From positions 992,001 to 1,056,000 of the forward strand of contig NC_064216.1 of assembly GCF_023101765.2 (NCBI RefSeq): DNA of 64,000 nt. Direction: 5' to 3'. Made by a program: the position numbers and the translations under genes. Under the pieces are notes generated by a model. That model was not told the DNA's origin and did no database searches. It saw nothing but the letters and a program-made list of their open reading frames with translations. Positions 1-9,632 of this stretch are shown piece after piece (the first letter of the stretch is position 1; the number at the start of each line of letters is the position of its first letter). The stretch is from Spodoptera frugiperda (taxonomy: Eukaryota; Arthropoda; Insecta; Lepidoptera; Noctuidae).

Positions 1-1045
1 TCCAACTATTTGTCGTACAAATGAGCTACCCCAGTGCTAACCTAGGCAAATTGTTTTATCTTACTCTGTAAAAGATATGCGGGAACATTTCTGTTCTACT
101 AAACTTTTTTATGGAAATCTGTCGCTTAAATTTCTTTCAGAACTGTGTCTGGGCTTGTTAGATAGTCTTTACAATCTTGATTTGTCTATTGAACATGATT
201 ATGGTATTTGGCGTCCTTCTATTTAGTAACTAAGCTTAACATAAACATATTATGACGGCTTTTGTTTAAAAGACTTATTAGACACATCTTAGGTAACGTC
301 CACTTTCACTAATATGCCTGAGGTAAGCCTTTTACCATAAGCATATTTCAATGGGACCTACTGTATTTTAACTCACCAAATGACTTGGTGTGAACCTCTT
401 GGTTTTATTACGCCCAATAAGGAATTAGTTGGTGTCACATCATTGGTCACTCAATTTTTTACATCTACAGTGATTGGACAAAAAACCTCTTCCTACATTT
501 GAGTGACATCTGGTGAGCAGAAAAAACAGTACCCAAATTTTCCAAAAGCCAACATTTACTTCAGATATTTGTAACAGTCAACCACTGCAAAGATCTACGA
601 GACATTCGAACATGAAAATTTGAACCGACAAATAACTTGAACCGATTTAAAGACCCATCCTAAAAATAGAAATCATATCGACCCTACAGAATCAAATCCA
701 AAATATTCAGCCAGTAGTCCCACCAGCATTTAGTGTCTGCCGACAATAATTCGATTTGGTTCGACATAGTCACTAATATATCTACACATAGTATATATCT
801 GCATCGTTCAGATTTGCATTATACAATAACTTGCATGAAACATCTGGTATACGGTACTTTGACGGTCGGAATTGAAGTATGTATGTATACGAGCCTTCAA
901 TTTTGATATCAAATCAAATCTGCGGGTTATTTGTGTTAGACACTATGTTATTGGGGACTGGTTTCGTATGTTTAGTGTTATTATTATGCAGTGGTTATGC
1001 CTAATAATATGATAAGAACAATAGTTTATTAAGTAAAAATCGCTA
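1..1045. other. AT-rich stretch, nothing recognised
   Basis: Read on both strands. No long open frame, no tRNA-like box and no copy of the repeat families found elsewhere in the window. It is probably intron or intergenic DNA. Confidence 0.5.
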
Positions 1046-1092
1046 CACAACACGTTCACGGTTTGATTCTCGTACAGAAAAATTGTGTATAA
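1046..1092 (+). repeat. Relic of SINE family T (B-box region)
   Basis: The text around 1060 carries a decayed pol III B box (ggtttgattctcgtaca) followed by a tail like aattgtgt, matching the middle of the better T copies at 11.1 and 28.9 kb. Only about 45 bp survives. Confidence 0.5.
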
Positions 1093-1597
1093 TTCAATAT
1101 GGTCCTGAAGAAAAAAAGATACACATCACCCTCAAGGTGGGATATCTCTAACACTTTTTTTAGCTATTGTGTCGGGCTACAAAACATCAATGATTCTTAA
1201 CTTACGTGTAGAAGCTTGGCAAATACCAGCCTAATTAATGTAAGAAGCAATTAAAGAAATTAAAACCTCAGTCAAAAGGTGAACGTCAGCAACTCCTACA
1301 GCTACAAACAGCACCAATTCCAGATCCCTTGACAGCCTTATCTGAGATCACATGGGGATCTTTCATGGCAGGCTCGTTTGTGACGCATCATGGTGTCATT
1401 AGACGCACCATGGGGAGACAGGGCATTGCTCTGATATGTCTATCAATCTCCATGGTAATCTGTCCCCCAACATCGATGGGGGTGATACGGGAGACGACGG
1501 GAAAGGCAATTTATTGAGGATTTTTCTGTACGTTTTTCTTTTTGGCTGACTTACGTTTTAGAGTGAACTTGTTGAAGGATTTTTTAATGGCGTAGGG
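1093..1597. other. Unassigned stretch with a GC-richer patch
   Basis: About 1320-1500 is richer in G and C than its surroundings and holds a 62-codon open frame on the plus strand plus several short CCATGG-type inverted words. The frame matches no protein I recognise and may be a decayed element. Confidence 0.3.
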
Positions 1598-2010
1598 TGG
1601 TGAACGAGCAGACAGATGGACAGATCAACCTGATGGTAAGCACCAAGAAGCAAGTACAAAGAGGAGATACCATAATTTGATTGGGCACTGTGACAAAACA
1701 AATCGGCTAGCTCAATGATATTACAAATAAAAAAGTGTAGATATAGGTTGTAAGCGCTCAGAAAATGGCACATTAGATGTGTGTGACATTGGTAATGTTC
1801 TTAATATGTGACTACGTGATGGAAAATAGATAGGGGCGTAGTTTGTAACGTCTCGCGTTCTCCGTAAACTGTCACGGATTATGTTAAAGGGAAATCCAGT
1901 TATGACATCTCCTCTTTGTATTTGCTTCATGGTAAGCACACATCGACACCATCTGCAACACCAGAGGCGTCACAAATGTGTTGCCGGGCTTTAAGGAATT
2001 AAGGACTTTA
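1598..2010 (+). repeat. Z element, split by element M
   Basis: The Z family reads aaacgagcagacggatcacctgatggtaagc, then the gccgcccatggacac block, then caccagaggcgttacaag and gttgccggcc. Here the left part lies at 1598-1643 and the right part at 1940-2010. The gap between them is exactly element M. The right part keeps caacaccagaggcgtcacaa and the gttgccggg-like end, so this is an older Z copy that served as an insertion target. The function of Z is unknown. Confidence 0.75.
1644..1931 (+). mobile_element. M: inverted-repeat DNA element with 8-bp TSD, nested in Z
   Basis: The ends are inverted repeats: gaagcaagtacaaagaggag near 1647 and ctcctctttgtatttgcttc near 1910, facing each other. The 8 bases gtaagcac flank the 288-bp element on both sides (1636-1643 and 1932-1939) and the target is a Z element, so the insertion event can be read directly. 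An 8-bp TSD fits the hAT or P superfamilies. No transposase is encoded, so this is a non-autonomous (MITE-like) element. Related copies lie at 17.1, 33.3 and 46.0 kb. Confidence 0.85.
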
Positions 2011-2450
2011 TTTGCTTTACAATAAGCATCAATTCTAATACACATTCTACTAAAAATAGAATTGTACCTACCACTGAGAATTCTCGTGACATTGAAACAA
2101 CCCCTACAACAAAACGACAGCTTTCATTAAGCAATATTCCACTAAACATCAGAAACTACACAACACAAGCAACTGTGCCGTAGTATATTCTCTCCTTCAG
2201 CCAAAACTAAGTATGAAAGCAGTAAGTGCGTTCATATATTTGATACAAGCACCGCGAGTGCGTGTAAGTGCGAGTTCTATCTGACGGCCGCGCACTTAAG
2301 AGCTTAGCCTCGTGACGGTTTTGTTAATACGCTCACACCCTGTATACGAGGGTTGTTTTACGATGTTAGAAGAAGCGGTTTAATGTTTAATTGATTGATA
2401 TTCAACCTTTTTGGAAAGTACTAAGGGTCGTTTTTAAATAGATGCAGTGA
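2011..2450. other. Unassigned, GC-richer patch at 2245-2340
   Basis: Mostly AT-rich. The patch contains repeated gtgcg/gtaagtgcg words and ggccgcgcac. It has no frame longer than about 40 codons and no recognised repeat. Confidence 0.3.
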
Positions 2451-2503
2451 AATAGAGGAGGTTTATATGCAGTAGTGGACTTCTTGTGGTTGATATGATG
2501 ATA
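2451..2503 (+). repeat. R: 3' end of an RTE-like LINE
   Basis: The string gaggaggtttatatgcagtagtggac followed by gttgatatgatgatat is the eroded C-terminus and ATG-repeat tail of the LINE family also seen at 8.3-8.7 and 12.6-12.8 kb. Only the last ~50 bp is present, as expected for extreme 5' truncation. Confidence 0.6.
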
Positions 2504-2759
2504 TAACATTAGATTATTAGAATATTTTTTCTTCAAAAACTGATACTGATACTATATTTTCCTTGAGGAAATGTATCTAAATGGTAGATGGAATTTTTCG
2601 TACATTTTTACCTTGTTGTGTGCTCAGAAATAGGAGGAAAACTGAATACATAATAAACACCCATATAACAAAGAATTGAACTACATAAACTCAAAAACTA
2701 TAAACAAAACTATTTTATGCAATACCTAAGAGGCAAACCGACGAGCATGCATGAAAAGA

Positions 2760-2878
2760 CTGATGACTGTTGATGAAGCGAAAGAACACCTCTTTCGCTT
2801 CAAGAACAGTCATCAGGAATCGTAGCAAGTGGCATTCTATAGTCTCTGCCTACCCATATGGGAGATAGGCGTGAGGTT
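2760..2878 (+). repeat. S SINE copy with an internal fold-back
   Basis: The copy runs from gatgactgttgatgaagcg through tctctgcctaccc to ggcgtgaggttat, the 3' end of family S. Inside it, 2760-2785 and 2791-2816 are inverted repeats matching at 24 of 26 positions with a 5-base loop. Other S copies (for example 4.5 kb) lack the second arm, so the inverted arm is an insertion in this copy. Confidence 0.7.
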
Positions 2879-2890
2879 ATATCTTATGTA

Positions 2891-2966
2891 TGAGGCAAAC
2901 AAGCAGACGATCCACCTGATGGTAAGCGATCAGCGCCGCCCATGGATGCTCGCCACACCTAATACA
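2891..2966 (+). repeat. Z element fragment
   Basis: It reads caaacaagcagacgatccacctgatggtaagcgatcagcgccgcccatgg, the left third of Z, then diverges at cacacctaata. Confidence 0.7.
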
Positions 2967-3496
2967 AAATAAACTAAAAACCACAAAATTCCTTCCTCTC
3001 CCCGCTTTCTAACACAACAAAGCCTGACCCTTAAGCCATGACACGTTAAATAGATGCGAATTGAGTATTAAACCGTATTTTCTTGTTATGTCCTCTACTC
3101 AAGGATAATGCGATTAAGCAGAGAGGGCGCCACTGTTGAATTTAGGCGATCACGACATCTTTTGTTGTTTCTAAGTCTTATTTATAGTATTTCTGGGAGT
3201 TTTTAAGTGTTTCTGGATTATCTTAATGTTGTGTATCTTTTTTTTTGAGGGCAAAAATACTTGAGTATCCTAGATTTATAAATAATTATGTTATCAGGTG
3301 TCCGATATTATCTTCTGTTTATAATCGTAAGAGCTGACTAAGAGACTGCACATTTAACTGTGATCGGAAAACAGCGTTCTGTGATAAAACTGATACTTTT
3401 AAACTGCAATCTCCAATCTGCCTACCAAACATGGAGATTATTATCTCCGGTCACAATAAGTGCAGTTCGACCAGAAATAGACACGGACCTGTGGAT
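2967..3496. other. Unassigned AT-rich stretch
   Basis: Nothing recognised on either strand. There is a T run near 3240 and no frame above 60 codons. Confidence 0.4.
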
Positions 3497-3641
3497 TTCC
3501 TAGCGAGTTATCGAGGCTCCAGCTCGAAGAGCAGGAGTAGGAATAGAGGGTAGATTTTAGTCAGTAAGAGTCTGACACTCTCTCTTGCCTCACCCAAAGC
3601 GGGAGAACCCATTGGATGATTTTCCTTCTCAAAAACAAAAT
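3497..3641 (+). mobile_element. L: 3' tail of R1-type LINE, 5'-truncated
   Basis: It begins at cctagcgagttatcgaggctcc and runs through the diagnostic tail words ttttagtcagtaagagtctgacactc and gcgggag, then attggatgattttcc, to an A-rich end (aaaaacaaaa). Compared with the long copies at 31 and 36 kb it is only the last ~145 bp, with scattered substitutions, so it is an old truncated insertion. Confidence 0.85.
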
Positions 3642-3669
3642 GAAAGCATATGTAAGATTATGGCAAACA

Positions 3670-3729
3670 CCTCTTGTAGAGGAGACCAGATTCTAGCAAT
3701 GGACTCTCGAGGCTATTAATGATGATATA
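3670..3729 (+). repeat. R: RTE-like LINE 3' end
   Basis: It reads tagaggagaccagattctagcaatggac, then ggctattaatgatgat, matching the terminal ~50 bp of family R with its (ATG)n-like tail. Confidence 0.55.
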
Positions 3730-4490
3730 ATCGGTCTATTTCTAGTAATATTATAGGTGTGATAATGGTACTCGAATTAGAGTCTAACCACATTCTGCAG
3801 ACCACTTCAGCACTAGAAGGCGAGAATAATCCATTTGAACGAGCACGTATTATCACGCTATTAAGACAAAGGGTGTACAACGATAACTGCGATCGAATTA
3901 AATATAATTGTCCTCTATGAGAGCGCTAAGACAATGCATAATGGCGGAGACGTGACCAGAGACACGTAGAGCGACCTCACTTAGATATCATAGACTATAT
4001 CCCTCTATCATTGATAACGTGACATCCGGTAGGATTTAAGATTACGCTTTATTTTGTTCTAAGGGTAGGTAGATACTACAAAAATATGGTGCAAAAACTT
4101 ATTTATGCATGCCATTTCATTCTATGTGTTATATCCAAGCTGGTTTAACTGACAGACTGACTGACGGACTCTGAAATTAAATTTTGACGTTTCAAAAATG
4201 TCCGCACTACATGAAACATAACCCTTTAAGTTGGACTAGGTACTAATAACGCCATATCCTCATCCCCTAAAGGACTGGCAAAAATTCTTTTTTTTAATGT
4301 TCTTTAGTTATCCACGGATTCTTGGTCAATGCCCTTGACCCCGCCTACATTTTCTTTCAATAAATCGAATTAATATTTGTATCGCAACACCCTTGTAAGT
4401 CGTCCGTGTTGCAGCTTTTCACTGTGCATAGGCATTTACGGCACATATGCCAAAAAAGCCATAATTATATTCCTATATTACTAAATACAT
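3730..4490. other. Unassigned; contains short repeat K at 4146-4215
   Basis: The only repeat seen is K: gacagactgactgacgg followed by attttgacgtttcaaaaatgtcc, which recurs inverted at 19.16 kb and again at 24.93 kb. The remainder shows no gene or RNA signal. Confidence 0.4.
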
Positions 4491-4588
4491 AACTTCACGC
4501 CTGTCTCCCAAAGGGCTAGGTAGAGACCATAGATCGCCAATTGCTACGACTCTTACATACCTCTTTCGCTTCATCAACAGTCATCAGT
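4491..4588 (-). repeat. S SINE 3' part
   Basis: On the plus strand it reads aacttcacgcctgtctccc, ctaggtagagacca, gccaattgctacga, then cttcatcaacagtcatcagtc. This is a clean S copy with its tail to the left, so it lies on the minus strand. It lacks the fold-back arm present in the 2.76-kb copy. Confidence 0.75.
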
Positions 4589-4894
4589 CTTACAGTGTGA
4601 CCAAATTTTAATTTCATATACTTAACACGTAGTACGCACTTATAATAACAATCAACCCTTAATTTAATACCTAATCAAAATAACCGCCTATCAGGATTTT
4701 ATGGTCCAACCCTCCGGGCGATAAATGTTACAAGCTACCCCTATCAAGGAAACTGATGGTCTCACGATGCAGCGTTTTAACGACCCTAAACATACAGAAT
4801 ATCACGACTTTTATTTCACAAAGGGTTAGGCAGAGGTGCACATATAAATGGAAAAGGTAGATTAAAGTCTCTAGTATAAAAATTAACACCAACT

Positions 4895-5006
4895 TCACAA
4901 CGTATGATCTTCCCAATCCCCGATGTGTTTCGGGTGTCCATGGCCGGCACCGATTGCTTACGATCAGGTGATACATCTACTCGTTTACTGACTTGTTCAC
5001 ATAAAA
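4895..5006 (-). repeat. Z element, internally deleted
   Basis: Reverse-complement Z words are present (tttcgggtgtccatgg, gattgcttacgatcaggtga, tactcgtttactg), preceded by cttcccaatcccc. The segment between cccgat and gtgtttcgg that other copies carry (the caacgcacttgtaacgcctc block) is missing. Confidence 0.7.
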
Positions 5007-5907
5007 AAGTCCCATACGATAAAACTCATCCTGCTATAGTCCACGGGGAACCTAAACACTTATTATTTTTGAGACTTTTCCAAAACCAATAATCTTAAAA
5101 ATACTTTATCTAACCAGATAATGGACGTCAGAGTATTGTACTTAAAATTTTTCGAAAACCAAAAATATTTACTTTACCTAGAAATCAAATCCAAAACAAT
5201 AACCACACTAGCGACCTCTTAGCAAACGATGTACATATTATACTCTAAAATAGTTTTCACGCTAATATCTATCATTAATAACACAACTATCTCCTCTTCC
5301 TAATCAGGCCCACTTCATTATGTCCTACTAAAGGCGAGTGACCTCAATTTAAGGCCATTCTCATGATGGTCTGATGATCGTGAGGCCTTATCTTGTAAAC
5401 CAGGCCTTTGTAAGCGGCGCATAAATTTCCGAAATGATCGATTGAGGACATTTGAACAGTTTTTTGTGATTTTCTTGGAAAATCGAGAGCTTATTTAAAG
5501 TGGAGAGAATTGTTTATTGATTTGGCTTTGAAAGTTGTTTAGGGATTAGGTTGTTCTAGTTAAACTCTTAAGTAGGTTTGTTTCATGTACAGATTTTGAA
5601 ACAATACTTTTTCTGCAACAAGTTAATTATTTTGTAATAACACAAACTGAATATAACTAATGAGGGTTCTTGTTGAAAAATCTCCCAGAAACAAGTAATT
5701 ATAGCTCTGCAACGCTCTAAAAGAACATGTATTATAATTCAATTGTACGATATCCATAAAAGGGTAGTAGACAGAGTATGAAAATTAAACATCTAATTAT
5801 TACACTGTGTGACAAAAATGACCTCAATGAAAGTTAAATTAATTTGAATGGGATATTTTGTATCTACAATTAGCCTATTAATAATCTGCATTTTTGAAAA
5901 GTTTCAG
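5007..5907. other. Unassigned AT-rich stretch
   Basis: Around 5300-5420 is slightly GC-richer, with ctaaaggcgag and gatgatcgtgaggcc. No frame, no repeat family and no RNA gene recognised. Confidence 0.4.
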
Positions 5908-6804
5908 TCACCCTCAGTTTTCTTGCAACTGCAATACACTTTTTTTAAGTAAATATGGTTGAAAATTGTATTTAATCAAGAAAAACAACTAACATTTGAC
6001 TTTTATTCAGGATTTTCGGGAATATTTAGCGTCAGGTACATCTCCTTTGAGTGTGAAACAGTAATCAGCCAACATGTTCGGACTCCGCTTGCCTTGGTAC
6101 CGTTTTTCCATATTGGATATATCCTGATGGAATCGCTCGCCGTGTTCATCACTAACGGCTCCCAAATTTTGAGAAAAAAATCCAAATGAGAGTGTAAGAA
6201 GTGTATCTTGAGCGACATATTGCATCCCATATTGATACTGGGCTCAAAATTTGGATCGGAATCAGAATTCTCAGATACATTTTCTTCATCAATCACGTCA
6301 TCCGTGTTTACTGGAGGCTGAGGAACAGGCAGATCATCACTGTGTGGGATAGGTCTTTGAGCAGATTGTAAATTCGGATAGCTCACGGTGTGTCTAGATT
6401 TGTGATTAATACCTTTGATAGAAGTTTGGCACAAATAACAATCTGATAGTCTTTCAGTTCAGACCATATCATTAGAACTGCAAACGGCATAATATGACGA
6501 GATCCTTTAGCCCATGATGTTAATACACTAACACATTGTGCACAACAAACACTAGGAGTCCCGATTTGTCCAAATTTCGCACCGGAAAGCCAAAATAATT
6601 AAAATAACAGTTTTTAACTAATGGTGTCAAATTACGACGTTGACTTTTAATAGTAAGTTGACCGCAAATGTAACAAAAGTTATCGACAATCACAAAAAAA
6701 CCGTTTTAATTTCAATAATTCAATATTAATTTATCGGGAACATACGTCGGTAAGCAAAATTCGCGTAATCAATTTAGTTTATATTTAACGGAAACTGAGG
6801 GTGA
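5908..6804 (-). mobile_element. DNA-transposon-like element with 15-bp inverted ends around an orphan gene
   Basis: The left end tcaccctcagttttc (5908-5922) and right end ggaaactgagggtga (6790-6804) are inverted repeats matching at 14 of 15 positions. They enclose 897 bp whose minus strand holds the broken gene described in the next entry. No clean target duplication was found, so the borders could extend slightly or the flanks have decayed. The gene family occurs as repetitive, often broken copies in many arthropods, and inverted ends here support a cut-and-paste element. I infer that this copy is a non-autonomous deletion derivative. A chance pairing of two 15-mers 880 bp apart is unlikely but not excluded. 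Confidence 0.7.
6003..6599 (-). pseudogene. Broken copy of a widespread orphan arthropod protein (cc8l18.2-like), middle deleted
   Basis: On the minus strand an N-terminal part contains SWAKGSRH, MPFAV and MIW, then DCYLC and YPNL, then RPIPH and LPVPQPP, an acidic stretch and DPNFEPS. It is joined directly to a C-terminal part with GCNMSLKIHFLHSHLDFF, NLGAVSDEHGERFHQD and MEKRYQGK, then LADYCFTLK. In family members recalled from general knowledge, a region of a few hundred residues separates these parts, so a large in-frame deletion lies near 6235. A frameshift sits at the A7 run near 6175, another near 6453, and M-I-W is followed by S-E rather than the usual R-E. The biochemical role of the family is unknown to me; a transposase-like role is inference from the flanking inverted repeats. 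Confidence 0.75.
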
Positions 6805-6897
6805 TCGAACAAAACTAAGTATGAGGTTTATATGCGGGTAGGTAGTAGTGTTTAAAAAACCGACTCGATTTTGTTTAACAAAAATACTGTTTACCAG

Positions 6898-7012
6898 TGA
6901 TTAGTCCTTCAGTTAGGTAATTAAAAAATATTAGACACGTATTTTTTTGTTTTTAACTAGTATAAACTGCGGTAAAAGGTTACAAATACTTAGATAAAAC
7001 GAATTTAAGTTT
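6898..7012 (-). repeat. W element fragment
   Basis: It reads ccttcagttaggtaattaaaa, attagacacgtattttt, then acttagataaaacgaat. This is the reverse complement of the right half of the W element at 25.41 kb. Confidence 0.65.
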
Positions 7013-8145
7013 AGAAGTGTGATCTAGATCATTACTTCATTTCACTCTATAAAATATACAAAATCATGAAGTCACAGGATATTTCCAAACAATGTTGAAT
7101 GTTTTAAAATAATCTACCAGACGGACATTGAAAAAATATTAATATACTACCCTATTGTATTATAAAAATGATGTACTTACATTCAGGACTTTACGCAAAA
7201 ACATCGAGGGAGTAAGATGGTCCTTATAATAATGTGGGTAGGGTATAAAACAAGAAAAGGTCTGTCTAGGGCTTGTCATAAATCTAGTCTACGAGCTCAG
7301 GACACAGAGGACAGACTAGACTAGAGGACAAATTAAAATAAAATACTATTTTTGCATCTTTGATGTATAGTCCAAGTTATGACACTAATCATATAAAACA
7401 TAGATTTTCATGTGAAAATTATGATACGGAGAAATCATTGTTTTATTTTTGCCTAGTCATAATCCGATACACTTTTCTAATAATCCAGAGTCCTTTCATT
7501 TATTTCTGGTCAAAAAAATATTCTTATAGTATGCCTGCTGTATCGAGCATAATCTTATACCACTTGCATACAAAGTCTCTAGAATTTCAATACTGTCATA
7601 AAAGATGTACGTGTTTTTAAGGGAAAGAAGATTATAATTGTCGGTATGCTTTAAGTTTTGTGAAAGAGATGGACGAATGAACTAATATTAATTGATAACA
7701 TTTTATATTTTTTCTCTCTCCTTTAATTTTTATAGTAGACTGAGTACTGTTATTGGTATATTGTACCGTTCTAATATTCAATTAAATAAATAAATAAACA
7801 GAAATATTTGTCTTGAAACTTATTTAAAATATCTATACGACAGCCAATAGACTACAACTTACACCACTCAGTACCCGCCTGCGTTTACAATACAGAATGG
7901 AAAGGCATCCGTGCTCGTACAACGACGCTCCAACAAATAGCATCCCTGCATTTATTACGCAGTGTTCCTTTACAATAGAGGAACAATTTATTAATGGAGT
8001 AACTCTAGAAAAATATTGAAGAGAATTCTGTGTCAGTTTAAATAATCTTGGAATATTTTTTTTATGATAGAACTGATAGATAAGCAGAGTAGGAGAGTAG
8101 AGGAAGAGTCGATATGAGCTACACCAAAAACTTTTACATTGCGAT
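7013..8145. other. Unassigned; decayed retroposon tail near 7640-7795
   Basis: Around 7777-7795 is (taaa)n preceded by ttctaatattcaa, and 7650 has aagttttgtgaaagagatgg, which resembles 10.29 kb (aagattttgtgaaaagatgg). This suggests two 3' ends of the same old retroposon. The rest, including an 86-codon frame at 7360-7620 that is low-complexity and AT-rich, shows no recognisable protein. Confidence 0.4.
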
Positions 8146-8158
8146 CTCCAACTCGCCT

Positions 8159-8311
8159 TTTTTAAGAGGGGAAAGTCATCCAATTGCTTCTCTCGCCTTA
8201 GGTGAGGCGAGAGGAAGAGTCAGACTCCTACTGACTAAAAACCACCCCGTTCCCACTCTTGCCCTTCGAGCCAGAGAACCGGTAAACCCGCTAGGTAGTC
8301 CGCAGCTCCGG
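8159..8311 (-). mobile_element. L: truncated LINE tail with perfect 13-bp TSD
   Basis: The insert begins with the T-run end of the reversed poly(A) tail and stops at ccgcagctccgg, about 150 bp of 3' end. The 13 bases ctccaactcgcct occur immediately before (8146-8158) and after (8312-8324). This is direct evidence for target-primed reverse transcription with 5' truncation. Confidence 0.92.
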
Positions 8312-8334
8312 CTCCAACTCGCCTGCTATCCATG

Positions 8335-8680
8335 ATGATAATGATATACATAACCAATATCTATCCACCACAAGACCTCCACTATTGAACACAGGTCTCC
8401 CTCAATGACCTTCAGATCGGTTGACAGGAAGAGACCTGCTTCTAGCGTCACCCTGTCACATTTATTAGGTCGTCTGACCAACTTGTACTGCGCGCCCCAT
8501 AGTTCTTAGTAATTTTCACCGGCTATCATAACCTATTACCAGATGGCTTTTCGGCTATAATGAGCTCCTCCATCTCCAGTGAACATTGTTTCACAAATAC
8601 CTGTGACGGTGTCTCGGCACGTGAGGACAGTAGCTCGCGTGTGACCCAACCGTTACCTTACCAACACTGTCGTAACCGTT
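8335..8680 (-). mobile_element. R: decayed C-terminal part of RTE-like LINE
   Basis: Read on the minus strand, 8485-8575 gives pieces resembling the DGR/GRK region and the GR...W..TD stretch, and 8345-8420 the E-A-x-VQQW terminus and tail of a LINE reverse transcriptase very common in moth genomes. Several stops and indels are present. The tail (catcattatcatt) faces left. Family assignment is from remembered residues, not a search. Confidence 0.6.
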
Positions 8681-9475
8681 CTACTTATGTTTAGCAATTA
8701 TGCCGCGCCAGTAACATGTGCTAATCCTAGTTTATTGTAGGTTTAGAGTTTGGCTTTAATATGGTAATGTCTTTCTTTTCCCTTTAGGTTTAATACCCAT
8801 GTATTGCTAGTTCTGTTGTGACTTCTATGTTTGTAAAGGGCTCAAGTCTCTGTGCAGCGAAGAGAATTCAACAAGCGAGCATTTCTCAAGGTTATTTTAT
8901 TGATGAATGATACTACTACTTACTGCTAGGTAGAATCGTCTCTGTTTGCATAAGATAAACCAAATTATTACCAAAATAGTATAATCTTTATTAAAAGAGA
9001 GAGATTACAAAGTAAAACTATTCACAATTACTCTACATTATATAGGTATACTGACTGGTCTTCCAAAACTTCAATTAAGATTGACAGAATTGGCCGCCAC
9101 AATGACGCCACTGCATCTTCTATTCCTTTTGACTCACGACCAATCCACAAATCAAACTCTAACCGCACTCAGAGACAACTAATGATGACTTAAACTATTC
9201 TTGTTTTGAAAAGAATTTTACAAGGGATATCATTAAATGATAACTCCGAGTACGACATTAAATCAGTGCCTAAATATCTATAACAGCCGTTCTTTTGTCT
9301 GCTACGCAAAAAATGGATAATCGGATCCATCAGGATTTGTAAGTCAGATGTAATTGGATAATGTGGTGGTGATAGGTTCTTGTTAATACCACATTAAACC
9401 TGTATAATCCGGTTAAAATCCTGTGATTTTTCCATTGGATTCGGTACTTATAGTTACAGGCGTATGAGTTGTTTG
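8681..9475. other. Unassigned AT-rich stretch
   Basis: No repeat family or frame recognised. A short GC-richer segment near 9090-9180 has no coding signal. Confidence 0.4.
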
Positions 9476-9632
9476 TGAGCTTGTGTGTATGTTTGTTATT
9501 CAATCACTCCAAAATGGCTGAAGGGATCGGGATGAAATTTAGAACAAGGCTTGATTATGATATGGAATAAGACATAGGATACTTCTTATCCCCACGTGTA
9601 CGCGGGCGAAGCCACTGGCAGACGCGAGTACA
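9476..9632 (+). mobile_element. H: Helitron-like non-autonomous element (partial)
   Basis: It matches the H consensus words tgtgtatgtttgtta, aaatggctgaagggatc, gatgaaattt, then cgggcgaagcc and ctggcaga. Here the end reads cgcgagtacagta instead of the intact ...CTAG|T, so the 3' terminus is damaged. Intact termini are seen in the 16.0- and 54.4-kb copies. Confidence 0.7.
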
